64,000 bases of DNA. Origin: Dielma sp000508965. GTDB lineage: Bacteria > Bacillota_I > Bacilli_A > Erysipelotrichales > Erysipelotrichaceae. Position 1 is the first letter of the stretch. Each line of letters starts with the position of its first letter. The notes beneath the pieces were generated by a model, which worked only from the letters and a program-made list of their open reading frames with translations, made no database searches and was not told the origin of the DNA. Below are positions 1 through 8,515 of the stretch, piece after piece. Position numbers and translations under genes: made by a program. The stretch is from NCBI GenBank assembly GCA_000508965.1, contig BAHV02000010.1, forward strand, positions 682,001 to 746,000, written 5' to 3'.

Positions 1-1
1 G

Positions 2-577
2 ATCATTGTTTTCCTGGCTGCGCCGCCGGGAGCCGGTAAGTCAACATTGGCATTATTCATTGAAAGCTTGTGCGATGATATTCAGGCATTAAGTCTTGAT
101 GGCTTTCATTATCCCCAGCAATATCTAAAGAGCCATTCGCTGGTTATTCATGATGAGGAAGTTTTGATGAGTAAGATCAAGGGCAGTGCTGAAACATTTG
201 ATACTCATGCTTTTAAAAAGCACCTCGAACAGCTGGCAGGAGATGATTGCTGGTGGCCGATTTATGATCGCAATCTGCATGATGTCGTTGATCATCAAAT
301 TCATGTGACAAAACCTATTGTTTTGATTGAAGGTAATTGGCTGCTGCTTAATGAGCTGCCATGGAATGAAATGGTCAAAGCTGCTGATGCTACTATGTTT
401 ATCCATGCAGAGCTGAAGCTTTTAAAAGAACGATTGATCGAACGCAAAATCAGGGGTGGATCAAGTCCTGAAGAAGCGCTTCATTTTTATGAAACAAGTG
501 ATCGGATTAATTGTGAAAGAGTGATGAAGCATAGTCTTCCAGCTGATATTGAAATTGATGAATCAATGATGTTTTAG
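2..577 (+). CDS. P-loop nucleoside/sugar kinase family protein (5' truncated by window edge)
   Basis: The reading frame is open from base 2, so the gene begins upstream of the window and only the last 191 residues are seen. A Walker A motif (GAGKST) lies about 10 residues into the visible part, followed by an LDGFH segment like the substrate-binding region of uridine kinase, phosphoribulokinase and pantothenate kinase relatives (YggC-like). An RxxxRKIRGG stretch near codon 145 resembles the lid of these kinases. The family phosphorylates a small hydroxylated substrate with ATP, but the substrate cannot be told here. It ends at a terminator that overlaps its stop codon. The family call is fairly secure; specificity is open. 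Confidence 0.7.
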   Translation: MIVFLAAPPGAGKSTLALFIESLCDDIQALSLDGFHYPQQYLKSHSLVIHDEEVLMSKIKGSAETFDTHAFKKHLEQLAGDDCWWPIYDRNLHDVVDHQIHVTKPIVLIEGNWLLLNELPWNEMVKAADATMFIHAELKLLKERLIERKIRGGSSPEEALHFYETSDRINCERVMKHSLPADIEIDESMMF

Positions 578-600
578 GGCTGTAAGCCCTTTTTTCTTTT
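576..600 (+). terminator. Rho-independent terminator after the kinase gene
   Basis: A 6-bp stem AGGGCT/AGCCCT with a 3-base loop begins in the kinase stop codon and is followed by a long T-rich tail. Confidence 0.85.
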
Positions 601-616
601 TTTGTATAGAAATTTC

Positions 617-645
617 TTGTTTTTGAATCAGCAGAGGTTTATACT
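617..645 (+). promoter_or_regulatory. Candidate sigma-A promoter for the PII-like/antiporter pair
   Basis: TTGTTT (617-622), a 17-bp spacer and TATACT (640-645) precede the start codon by about 28 bases. Motif match only. Confidence 0.5.
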
Positions 646-672
646 TTTCTATGCTGGAAAGAGGGTGAATAT

Positions 673-1023
673 ATGAAGTGTATGGTTATTATATTGAATA
701 AGACTGAGGTTTTAGATGATCTTTTAACTAAATTAGGGGATAACGGTATCAATGGTGCCACGATTTTATCATCAACAGGTATGGCACACCGGCTGCTGAA
801 TGAACGTGAGAATGAGGCAGAGCGTTTCATTGGTTCACTGCGTTTTCTGCTGAATCCGGAACGTGAAGAGAATAAGACGGTTCTGGTAGTATTAAGGGAT
901 GATCAGGTATTGTTGGCACGGGCTGCTGTGCATGCTGTTCTGGGTGATTTAAGCAAGCCTGATTCAGGTATCATGTTTACGATGCCGGTTGATTTTATTG
1001 AAGGCGGAAGTTTTAAAATATAG
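673..1023 (+). CDS. PII-like (GlnB/CutA-fold) small regulatory protein
   Basis: This 116-residue protein starts MKCMVIILN, the beta-strand opening typical of PII-like ferredoxin-fold proteins, and ends in a conserved-looking strand MFTMPVDFIEGG. A GAGGGTG ribosome site sits correctly spaced before the ATG. It lies 15 bases before a CPA2 cation/proton antiporter gene, almost certainly in one transcript. PII-like proteins often sit beside a transporter and bind a nucleotide to control it, so a regulatory role on the antiporter is the natural inference. The classic uridylylated T-loop tyrosine of true GlnB is not obvious. Fold assignment is by eye; the ligand is unknown. Confidence 0.6.
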   Translation: MKCMVIILNKTEVLDDLLTKLGDNGINGATILSSTGMAHRLLNERENEAERFIGSLRFLLNPEREENKTVLVVLRDDQVLLARAAVHAVLGDLSKPDSGIMFTMPVDFIEGGSFKI

Positions 1024-1038
1024 GAAAGAGGGATTGTT

Positions 1039-2214
1039 TTGTCTAATATATTAGTACAAGTGTCCATCATTTTCTTTACCGGCCTGCTTTTTGCGCGGCT
1101 TGTGAAATACGTTAAGCTGCCTTCAGTTACTGGGTATCTGATTGGCGGTCTGATTTTGGGACCGCATGTTTTAAAGCTGATTACGTTAGAAAGTGTTGAG
1201 ACATTAAAAATATTTTCAGAAATAGCGCTTGGTTTCATTGCCTTTTCAATTGGCAGTGAATTTAAGATGAGTTATTTCAAAAAGGTGGGCATGACACCGA
1301 TAGTCATTGCTTTTATGGAAGCTTTTGTAGCCGTGTTTCTGGTTGCCGCTGCTTTGATAATAACGGGAAATGACATTAGTTTTTCAATCATGCTGGGGGC
1401 TATTGCGGCAGCGACCGCACCGGCCGCAACAATCATGGTTATTAAGCAGTATAAGGCTAAGGGTTCAGTGACCGAGACTTTGCTGAGTGTAGTTGCAATT
1501 GATGATGCGGCGGCCCTGATCGCCTTTGGCTTTGCCTTAGCTATAACGAAGTCAATGTCTGCGGCTGAGAATACAAATCTGCTGCTGTCTCTTTTAAGTC
1601 CGTTTAAAGACATTTTAATGTCCGGTGTTATCGGCTGCGTACTGGGCTTAGCATTTACTTATTTGCTGCGTTTCTTTAAGGATAGCGGTAATCGTCTGTG
1701 TTTAGTTGGCGGCTTCATTCTGCTTGCCATTCCGCTGGCTAATGCAACAGGTGCCAGTTCTTTGCTTGTCTGTATGATTTTAGGAGCTGTGTTCTGTAAT
1801 CTATCCAATTCATCGGATGCCGTCATGTCAATGATCGATAACATCACACCGCCGCTGTTTATGATGTTCTTTGTTTTATCAGGTGCTGAGTTAGACACTT
1901 CGGTATTGGGCAGCATTGGTATCATTGGTGCGGTTTACATCATTGTCCGTGTGGCAGGTAAATGGCTGGGAGCTTATCTGGGGGCCGTGATTATGAAAGC
2001 AGACAGCAAGGTTCGCACATACCTTGGACCATGTCTGATTCCGCAGGCAGGTGTAGCCATCGGTCTTTCATTGATTGCGGAAAGTGCAGTGCCAGGACAT
2101 GGGGCAACCATTCGTGCAGTTATTTTATGCGGAACGATGGTTTATGAATTGATTGGACCATTTATTACTAAGATGAGCTTACAAAAAGCCGGAGAAATCC
2201 ATCCGGGTGCATAG
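1039..2214 (+). CDS. CPA2-family cation:proton antiporter (membrane domain only)
   Basis: The 391-residue protein is almost entirely hydrophobic, with roughly 12 membrane segments. The conserved double aspartate of the CPA2/Kef family is visible near residues 155-156 (AIDDAA), and GSEF near residue 72 matches the family. It exchanges Na+ or K+ for protons across the cytoplasmic membrane; the ion cannot be decided. It has no C-terminal RCK/TrkA nucleotide-binding domain, unlike KefB/KefC, which makes the adjacent PII-like protein a plausible separate regulator. Translation starts at a TTG with a strong AGGAAAGAGGG site 6-7 bases upstream. A terminator follows the stop directly. Confidence 0.85.
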   Translation: MSNILVQVSIIFFTGLLFARLVKYVKLPSVTGYLIGGLILGPHVLKLITLESVETLKIFSEIALGFIAFSIGSEFKMSYFKKVGMTPIVIAFMEAFVAVFLVAAALIITGNDISFSIMLGAIAAATAPAATIMVIKQYKAKGSVTETLLSVVAIDDAAALIAFGFALAITKSMSAAENTNLLLSLLSPFKDILMSGVIGCVLGLAFTYLLRFFKDSGNRLCLVGGFILLAIPLANATGASSLLVCMILGAVFCNLSNSSDAVMSMIDNITPPLFMMFFVLSGAELDTSVLGSIGIIGAVYIIVRVAGKWLGAYLGAVIMKADSKVRTYLGPCLIPQAGVAIGLSLIAESAVPGHGATIRAVILCGTMVYELIGPFITKMSLQKAGEIHPGA

Positions 2215-2238
2215 ACAGAACTTCGGTTCTGTTTTTTT
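2215..2238 (+). terminator. Terminator of the PII-like/antiporter operon
   Basis: A 7-bp stem ACAGAAC/GTTCTGT closed by a UUCG tetraloop and followed by a T run starts right after the stop codon. Confidence 0.9.
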
Positions 2239-2242
2239 GTGC

Positions 2243-2272
2243 AAAAAAAAGCACCGCTTTTTACACAGTGCT
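2243..2272 (-). terminator. Terminator of the lipoprotein gene (minus strand)
   Basis: On the minus strand a short AGCAC/GTGCT stem with a large loop is followed by eight Ts. It sits 10 bases past the stop of the convergent lipoprotein gene. Confidence 0.7.
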
Positions 2273-2282
2273 GTATGAATTG

Positions 2283-4385
2283 TTATCGGAAGGCATTTTC
2301 AATATGCAGCTCAAACATAATGTCCGGTGCTACATAATATTGATCGGGATCAATGGTTACCGCTGGTATTGCGGAACAAATAATTCGTTCATCTTGCCAA
2401 TAATAGATATTGTAGACAGGAATGGTATCATAAAGATAATCGGCATTATTATAGCCAACTGTCACCGTTAGTATTTCATTAATTTCAAGCGGTTTCGGAC
2501 CCATGGCCGGCGGCAGTACTGACAGTTTGTTAAATTGTGAAATTGCATCGTCAACATTGAGCAGTTGGGTATCGAATACCTTTGTACCAAAGATCGGTGT
2601 GTAGGTGACGCCGCTAAGGCCGTTTTCTTCAAAGGTAAAATCAAGCTGTTGATAACTGGCGGCAAATAATTGCTGGCTCAGACTGACATCAGTTCTGCTT
2701 TCGTATAGTTTTGTCCAATAATAAAATTGATGATCAGTACCAATATGAGAACACGAAGCTTCCTGAATATCAGCAATTGGATTATCAAACTGCCATAAGC
2801 GTTTGAAAAGCTGTTCATAGGCAGTCATCATTTCACGCTGATAGAAGGCAATATTATTTACTGTGTCAGATTGTGGATCAATGTATCCTGAAAAATCAGA
2901 TTCAGGATTTTTAGAATATGGCAACTCGGACTCTTCAGAATAAGCTAAGTTGATACGCAGCCAAATCGTTCCATGTTCATTGATCGTCAGATAAAACTTG
3001 TTTGTATTAATATTCAGTACTTTTTGAGTATGATTACTTCGGTCAGCGCGTTGATAGATGTAATCCTCAGAGCGAAAATCAATGGGTTCATAATATTGAG
3101 AAGATTGAATCGTCACATCAAAATATTCACAGATCACATCGGCAATGGCCTGCATTTGCACATATGTCAGGGAAGCTTTATGATATATGGGAAATAAATC
3201 TTCATCAGTGAAATTCGTTAAATTCCAACGTGAATTTTTAAGCATTTCAATTTGTTTCTCGGTATAGAAGAATGACGATCCGCCAGCTGCACCGACACCA
3301 CCCTGTGCAGTATAGGAAAGTGGAGTATTATCAGCCTGTTTAATCACTTTCAAATCATCAGGCAATGGTATTTGAAGCGGATTTATAATTGGTCTGACTT
3401 CTTCATTAATTGTTATTTCTTTAGTGTCCTCCGGCTTGAAAGCAAGCAGATAATCTTTATCGAGCTTGATCGCCGGTGCCAGCATTTCATAATAGACTTT
3501 TGGTTCATCATTATTTGTGTAATAGATTTGATAAACCGGTATTGTTTCCTTTAAATCAAATGCATTGCTGTAAAATAATTGACCGTCATATATTTCACTG
3601 ATATCCGGCATCTGATTTTCATCATCAAATTCTTTCAGCTGTTCGATTGCCTCATCCACACTTAATAAGCGGGCGTTATTGATTAAAACATTTACAGGTG
3701 CATGATAATCAATTCCTACAAGTCCCACTTCGTTAAAGCTTAAGGTTAATGTGTTATAGGCCTCATTCAATTGTTTTGTCTGTTCATCCTCGGTCTTCTC
3801 ATGAAAAGTGGCGGTTGCGATGATGGAATTTCTGAGGGTACGATAGGTATCAAAATGAATCTCTGGATCATTGAAAGGAATGAGTGCTTCCAAATTTTGG
3901 TGATAAAAATTTTCTGCTAATTCTGTAATAAATGCTTCATTCTTCAATTCTTCCTCACTGCAAGATTGTTTTGTGACATAGATCGGTGTATGAATAAGCA
4001 GTGAATAAGAGCCTGTTTCATAAAAGTATAAATGATGCGTATTGCTGCTTAGGGTAACAAATTTATTACCGTTATCCCTTAAATCCTCGCTGATACTCTT
4101 TGTCTCTAAACCAAGCAATGCTTCAATAGCTTCTGCCTGCTTCATCATTTCATCAATACTTAGAGATTGATAGTTATAAATAGGTAATGCTTTAAGCTTT
4201 GTTAGATTTTGAATATTCCATGGCTGATCTTTTAAATCATCAGGATTATTCACCTCAGAGTGCGGATATGGATAAGTATCACCGCTAAAAGAGTAATACG
4301 GCTGCTCTAAGTCCTGTGCTTTTTCTGAACATGCATTTAAAGATATACTCAGCAAGAACACCAGCAATAATTTTAATTGTTTCAT
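2283..4385 (-). CDS. Large lipoprotein with a tandem internal duplication, function unknown
   Basis: I place the start at 4385, giving 700 residues, because an AGGGAGGAAA site precedes that ATG and the protein then begins with a lipoprotein signal peptide (basic MKQLK, hydrophobic stretch, lipobox LNAC with Cys at 19). A longer in-frame version would put 17 residues before the signal. The mature protein looks like two diverged copies of one module, about residues 48-325 and 385-690. Each has a W-N-L-T/Q start, a GL-G-Y strand, a segment like SVDEAI and an IPVY-IYY segment near the end. A glycine-rich linker lies between them. It is probably anchored outside the membrane. I recognise no enzyme motif. 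It is transcribed alone, divergently from recG. Confidence 0.75.
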   Translation of the reverse strand: MKQLKLLLVFLLSISLNACSEKAQDLEQPYYSFSGDTYPYPHSEVNNPDDLKDQPWNIQNLTKLKALPIYNYQSLSIDEMMKQAEAIEALLGLETKSISEDLRDNGNKFVTLSSNTHHLYFYETGSYSLLIHTPIYVTKQSCSEEELKNEAFITELAENFYHQNLEALIPFNDPEIHFDTYRTLRNSIIATATFHEKTEDEQTKQLNEAYNTLTLSFNEVGLVGIDYHAPVNVLINNARLLSVDEAIEQLKEFDDENQMPDISEIYDGQLFYSNAFDLKETIPVYQIYYTNNDEPKVYYEMLAPAIKLDKDYLLAFKPEDTKEITINEEVRPIINPLQIPLPDDLKVIKQADNTPLSYTAQGGVGAAGGSSFFYTEKQIEMLKNSRWNLTNFTDEDLFPIYHKASLTYVQMQAIADVICEYFDVTIQSSQYYEPIDFRSEDYIYQRADRSNHTQKVLNINTNKFYLTINEHGTIWLRINLAYSEESELPYSKNPESDFSGYIDPQSDTVNNIAFYQREMMTAYEQLFKRLWQFDNPIADIQEASCSHIGTDHQFYYWTKLYESRTDVSLSQQLFAASYQQLDFTFEENGLSGVTYTPIFGTKVFDTQLLNVDDAISQFNKLSVLPPAMGPKPLEINEILTVTVGYNNADYLYDTIPVYNIYYWQDERIICSAIPAVTIDPDQYYVAPDIMFELHIENAFR

Positions 4386-4542
4386 AATTATTTCCTCCCT
4401 GATGACAATGTTGTAATCCCCAAATAACGCTGTCATTTCTTCTTACTTTAACTTTAGCATTCTTACACAGTATAAACAATCACTGGGTACAATAATATGC
4501 CAAATAATGATCTTGTCATAGCTGATTCAACATGTTCATCCT

Positions 4543-4571
4543 TTGCAAGCAATCAAGGAACTTGCTATAAT
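4543..4571 (+). promoter_or_regulatory. Promoter of recG
   Basis: TTGCAA (4543-4548), a 17-bp spacer and TATAAT (4566-4571) with a TGC extended element end 21 bases before the recG ATG. Confidence 0.75.
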
Positions 4572-4592
4572 AAATAACGAAAGGCGGTTTCT

Positions 4593-6596
4593 ATGGAATT
4601 AAAAAAATTAAAAATCACTGATAAAAAAATAGAACTGCTGACGCTGATGGGCATCGACAGCGGTGAAGCTCTGCTGGCTCATTATCCGTTTCGCTATGAG
4701 GAAATCGTACAAAAGCCTTTTAACGAATGGCAGAAGGATGATAAAATCACCTGCGAGGGAATCATCGTTTCTCAAGCCCGGGTGCTGCGGTTTGGCGGTA
4801 ATCGTTCAATGACTAAATTTTCAATTTTGGCAGATGAAGAGGTCATCGACTGCACAATCTATAATCGGCCATGGACGAGTGCTTTTGCTATGGAAAAAAA
4901 AATTACGGTTATGGGAACGTATCAGGGGGATCAAAAGCTGGTATGTACGAATTATAATTTTCAGCCGATAAGTGAACAGATAGGCTTGCATCCGGTATAC
5001 TCTACACGTGATGGAATCAGTCAAAAGGATTGGCAAAAGCTGATTCAAAAAGCGATTGACGGTATGCTGAGGGTGGTTGAAGATGTAATTCCTGAAGATT
5101 ACCGTAGGAAATATCATCTTTTACATAAAAGAGATGCCTTGTATTTTATTCATAAACCGCCGAGTATGAATCATGTCAAACAGGCAATTCGTACTTTAAA
5201 ATATGAAGAATTTTTAATGTTTCAGCTTTGCATGCAGAGTATGCGGCTTGAAAACAGTCAGAACCGAGGTATTGAAAAACATTTTTCGGTTGATCAGGTG
5301 ATGGAGCTGAAGCGTTCGCTGGCTTTTGAATTAACCGAGGATCAGCAAAACGCAATCATGGATATTCTTAATGATTTAAGCAGCAGCAAGAGTATGATGC
5401 GCTTAGTGCAGGGCGACGTAGGCTGCGGCAAAACCATGGTTGCTGCCTTTGCATCATATGCATGTATCTGCGCCCATAAGCAGGGAGCTTTTATGGCACC
5501 AACGGAATTGCTGGCTAAACAGCATACTGCAACTCTGAAGCGCTTGTTTGCTGATCATGATGTGGTAATTGAATTATATTGTTCATCACTGAAAAACAGT
5601 GAGAAAAAAGATATTCTTGAGCGTTTGAAAAACAATCAGATCGATCTATTGGTTGGTACACATGCCTTATTTCAAGAGGATGTAAATTTTTATGATTTGG
5701 GTTTGGTCATTGCTGATGAACAGCATCGCTTTGGTGTCCAACAGCGCCGGGCTTTATTGGCAAAAGGTGAAAAGGTTGATTTTCTTTTGATGAGTGCTAC
5801 TCCGATTCCCCGCACGCTGGCTTCTTCATATTATGGTGATCTTGATGTATCGACGATAGCGCAGCTGCCAAAGGGCCGTTCGATCATTACTACCAAAGTT
5901 GTTAAGTCAGCTTCAATGAAGCCGATTCTTAATGAAGTATTGACGCTGATCGATGAGGGCAATCAAGCTTATGTCGTTTGCCCGTCCATTGAAACAAATG
6001 AGGAAATGAAGATTAAGGGTGTTGAGGAAATCTATGAGGGGATGTGCAAAACGTTAAAGGGCTATAAAATCGGATTGATTCACGGCAGGATGAGCACCGA
6101 GGAAAAGGATCGAATTATGAATGATTTCCTTGCCAAGCAGATTGATGTGCTGGTTGCAACGACCGTTATTGAGGTGGGTGTCGATGTCAAAGATGCGAAT
6201 ATTATGGTAATCTATGATGCTCATCGTTTTGGCTTGAGTCAGCTCCATCAGCTGCGGGGCCGTGTCGGCCGCGGCAATCGGCCGGGTTATTGTTATCTGC
6301 TTACATCAAGTAAAGATGAGACAAGCATGGCGCGTTTGAAAATATTGGAAAATACCTCGGATGGCTTTGAGATTGCCAAACAGGATTTGATTATGCGTGG
6401 TCCCGGCGATATTCTCGGCATTAGGCAAAGCGGTGTGCCGGGCTTTATATTAGGCGACTTTGTGCTGGACAGCAATGTTTTGGAAACCGCACGTCAGGAT
6501 GCCTGTGAATTGCTTAAGGCATTCGCCCAAGGGGCGTATCCTGATTTAAAAAATCTGGTGATGAAGACAGTTGATAGTACAAAATATTTAGATTAA
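4593..6596 (+). CDS. recG: ATP-dependent DNA helicase RecG
   Basis: RecG is a superfamily 2 helicase that remodels stalled replication forks and branched recombination intermediates. The 667-residue product has the expected layout: an N-terminal wedge/OB region, then helicase motifs with Walker A GDVGCGKT near residue 277, a DEQH box near 376, SATPIPRT near 398, and the late QLRGRVGRG motif near 555. Its length is typical of Firmicute RecG. Translation starts at an ATG after AAAGGCGG. The next gene, rnc, begins 41 bases downstream with its own promoter. Confidence 0.97.
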   Translation: MELKKLKITDKKIELLTLMGIDSGEALLAHYPFRYEEIVQKPFNEWQKDDKITCEGIIVSQARVLRFGGNRSMTKFSILADEEVIDCTIYNRPWTSAFAMEKKITVMGTYQGDQKLVCTNYNFQPISEQIGLHPVYSTRDGISQKDWQKLIQKAIDGMLRVVEDVIPEDYRRKYHLLHKRDALYFIHKPPSMNHVKQAIRTLKYEEFLMFQLCMQSMRLENSQNRGIEKHFSVDQVMELKRSLAFELTEDQQNAIMDILNDLSSSKSMMRLVQGDVGCGKTMVAAFASYACICAHKQGAFMAPTELLAKQHTATLKRLFADHDVVIELYCSSLKNSEKKDILERLKNNQIDLLVGTHALFQEDVNFYDLGLVIADEQHRFGVQQRRALLAKGEKVDFLLMSATPIPRTLASSYYGDLDVSTIAQLPKGRSIITTKVVKSASMKPILNEVLTLIDEGNQAYVVCPSIETNEEMKIKGVEEIYEGMCKTLKGYKIGLIHGRMSTEEKDRIMNDFLAKQIDVLVATTVIEVGVDVKDANIMVIYDAHRFGLSQLHQLRGRVGRGNRPGYCYLLTSSKDETSMARLKILENTSDGFEIAKQDLIMRGPGDILGIRQSGVPGFILGDFVLDSNVLETARQDACELLKAFAQGAYPDLKNLVMKTVDSTKYLD

Positions 6597-6605
6597 TGGT
6601 ATAAT
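6597..6605 (+). promoter_or_regulatory. Extended -10 promoter of rnc
   Basis: TGG followed by TATAAT lies immediately after the recG stop. A TTGATA at 6571 is too far (23 bp) to be a normal -35, so this would rely on the extended -10 element. Confidence 0.5.
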
Positions 6606-6637
6606 AGTTTTGGTTTAGGGTAAAAGGAGACAGATTC

Positions 6638-7318
6638 ATGGATATTTTTGATTGGCTTAGTGAGAAAGGGATTCCATATAAGAACAAGGACTTAATCATG
6701 AATGCCTTTGTTCATTCCTCATATGTTAATGAGCATAAGACTTTTTTAGATGATAATGAACGCTTAGAATTTATGGGGGATGCGGTACTTCAAGTATGGA
6801 CTACAACAAAATTATTTCTGCTTGAACCGCCGCTGCATGAAGGTGAAATGACGACTTTACGCGCTCAGCTTGTCTGCGAAGAAGCGTTGGCGCAGTATAC
6901 CCGTACGTTAAAATTAAATCGCTTTCTGCTGTTGGGCGTCGGTGAAGAGAAAACCGGCGGCCGTGAACGTGATTCAATTCTTGCTGATATGTTTGAGGCG
7001 TTGTTGGGGGCGGTCTATCTTGATTCCGGTTATGCTTCCGTAGATAAGATTTTAGAAGAAGTGATAACACCAACCATCAACAAGCCTAAGAGTGAAAAGG
7101 TTATTGATTATAAAACTAAACTTCAGGAATTTATACAGTCTGATTCACGCAAAACTGTACGCTATGAAGTAGTTAATATGAGCGGTCCCAGCAATAAACC
7201 TGAATTCGAAGTGGTTGTGCTGTTAGACGATATTATTCTTGGCCGCGGTGTCGGTTTTTCAAAAAAGAAAGCGGAACAGCAGGCGGCGCGCGATGCTTTT
7301 GAGAAAATGGTAAAATAA
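6638..7318 (+). CDS. rnc: Ribonuclease III
   Basis: RNase III cleaves double-stranded RNA, including rRNA precursors. The 226-residue protein carries the signature ERLEFMGDAV at residues 41-50 with the catalytic acidic residues, a second acidic motif DMFEALLGAV near 118, and a C-terminal double-stranded RNA-binding domain from about 155 ending in KKAEQQAARDA. The length is standard. An AAAAGGAGA site precedes the ATG. A terminator-like hairpin follows the gene. Confidence 0.97.
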   Translation: MDIFDWLSEKGIPYKNKDLIMNAFVHSSYVNEHKTFLDDNERLEFMGDAVLQVWTTTKLFLLEPPLHEGEMTTLRAQLVCEEALAQYTRTLKLNRFLLLGVGEEKTGGRERDSILADMFEALLGAVYLDSGYASVDKILEEVITPTINKPKSEKVIDYKTKLQEFIQSDSRKTVRYEVVNMSGPSNKPEFEVVVLLDDIILGRGVGFSKKKAEQQAARDAFEKMVK

Positions 7319-7326
7319 CAGAGATG

Positions 7327-7360
7327 AAAATCATAATGCTGAGGCTATGATTTTTTTCTT
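7327..7360 (+). terminator. Terminator after rnc
   Basis: AAAATCATA pairs with TATGATTTT around a 10-base loop, followed by a T-rich tail. Confidence 0.75.
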
Positions 7361-7379
7361 TTGAAAGGAGAAGAATGCT

Positions 7380-8489
7380 ATGAAAAAATTAATGATCTTA
7401 TTTTGCTGCCTGATGATGTTTATCTGTCCGATCCAGGCAGTAGAGCAGCATTCTTTAACGATTGAAAGCAAACAGATGCTGATTGTAAATATGAATGATT
7501 CACTGAATCTTTATGAGAAAAATACTAATGATTTGATTCAGCTTGAATCAATGACAAGGCTGGCATTTGCAGTGATAGCGATAGAGAATAAAACTCAGTT
7601 TAATCAGACACGGGCCGGCAAGGATTTTGATACGGCTCTGTCGGATGCAGTATCTTCAAAAGAAGGTGCCCGTGATTTGGCGGCAGCGATGATGGGAGAA
7701 ACGAGGATGATTGAGCTGATGAATGAAAAGGCTCAAATGCTGAATTTAATCAAAACGAATTTTGTGAATGTTGACGGATCACTGAATATCAATCAAAACT
7801 CCACTGTGAATGAACTGATGCAGATATTGAAGATAGGGATGGATTATCCTGAATTCAGGCAGATGCTTACAGCTTCGCAGGCTTCCATTAAAGAGCGGTG
7901 TGATGAACTTCATTTAGAAAGTGATTCATTGATCGGCGGGATCAAGCTGAGTGATGCAATGCTGACGCTGCATCTGAAAAATGGTTTGACTTTGCTTTGC
8001 TTGAGCATGAATGGCTCAGGGGATAAGGCATATAAGGATATGGCCGAAGCAGCGGGTTATTTTTATAAGAATTATCAATGGGTAAAGATCATTGATGAGG
8101 GAGAAGAAATCGCCCAGCTGCCGGTAAAGTGGGGAGATACACATAGTGAGCTGACATTTATCTCGGATAATGATTACTATGCCTTGCTGCCAATTAATTA
8201 TAATGAAGCTGACATTATCAAAGAGGTTGTCAAATCTGTAACCTTGGAGGCACCGGTCGAGGAAAACCAGTATGTGGGTGAATATATTATCCGTTATAGC
8301 GGTGAAATTGTACTGACGATCCCGCTTTTTTCCAATCAGCAGATTGACCGCAGTATTTTCCGTTATGGTTTTGATGCCGCAAAGGACTGGCTGATGAATC
8401 ATCCGTTTTATGCACTTATTGGCGGAGGCATTCTGCTTCTTTTGCTGATTCGTGTGATTCTGAGTAAAAATAAGCGAAGTATGATATAA
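7380..8489 (+). CDS. D-alanyl-D-alanine carboxypeptidase-like (peptidase S11) protein, probable pseudoenzyme
   Basis: The 369-residue protein has a signal peptide (residues 1-20), a body that follows the S11 penicillin-binding protein pattern, a C-terminal beta domain and a membrane anchor near residues 343-361 with a basic tail. Family members trim the terminal D-Ala from peptidoglycan with a serine. Segments such as IELMNEKAQML and TNFVNVDG match the family well, but all three active-site motifs are altered: SxxK reads S57-M-T-R60, SxN reads S92-S-K94, and KTG reads K189-L-S191. It is therefore unlikely to be an active carboxypeptidase and may bind wall material or partners instead. No frameshift is seen, so it is an intact diverged gene. 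It lies between rnc and polC. Confidence 0.8.
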   Translation: MKKLMILFCCLMMFICPIQAVEQHSLTIESKQMLIVNMNDSLNLYEKNTNDLIQLESMTRLAFAVIAIENKTQFNQTRAGKDFDTALSDAVSSKEGARDLAAAMMGETRMIELMNEKAQMLNLIKTNFVNVDGSLNINQNSTVNELMQILKIGMDYPEFRQMLTASQASIKERCDELHLESDSLIGGIKLSDAMLTLHLKNGLTLLCLSMNGSGDKAYKDMAEAAGYFYKNYQWVKIIDEGEEIAQLPVKWGDTHSELTFISDNDYYALLPINYNEADIIKEVVKSVTLEAPVEENQYVGEYIIRYSGEIVLTIPLFSNQQIDRSIFRYGFDAAKDWLMNHPFYALIGGGILLLLLIRVILSKNKRSMI

Positions 8490-8490
8490 T
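8482..8490 (+). promoter_or_regulatory. Extended -10 promoter of polC
   Basis: TGATATAAT overlaps the stop codon of the upstream gene and lies 25 bases before the polC ATG. No good -35 is seen. Confidence 0.5.
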
Positions 8491-8515
8491 TCAACATATA
8501 GAAATGAGGTTTAAA

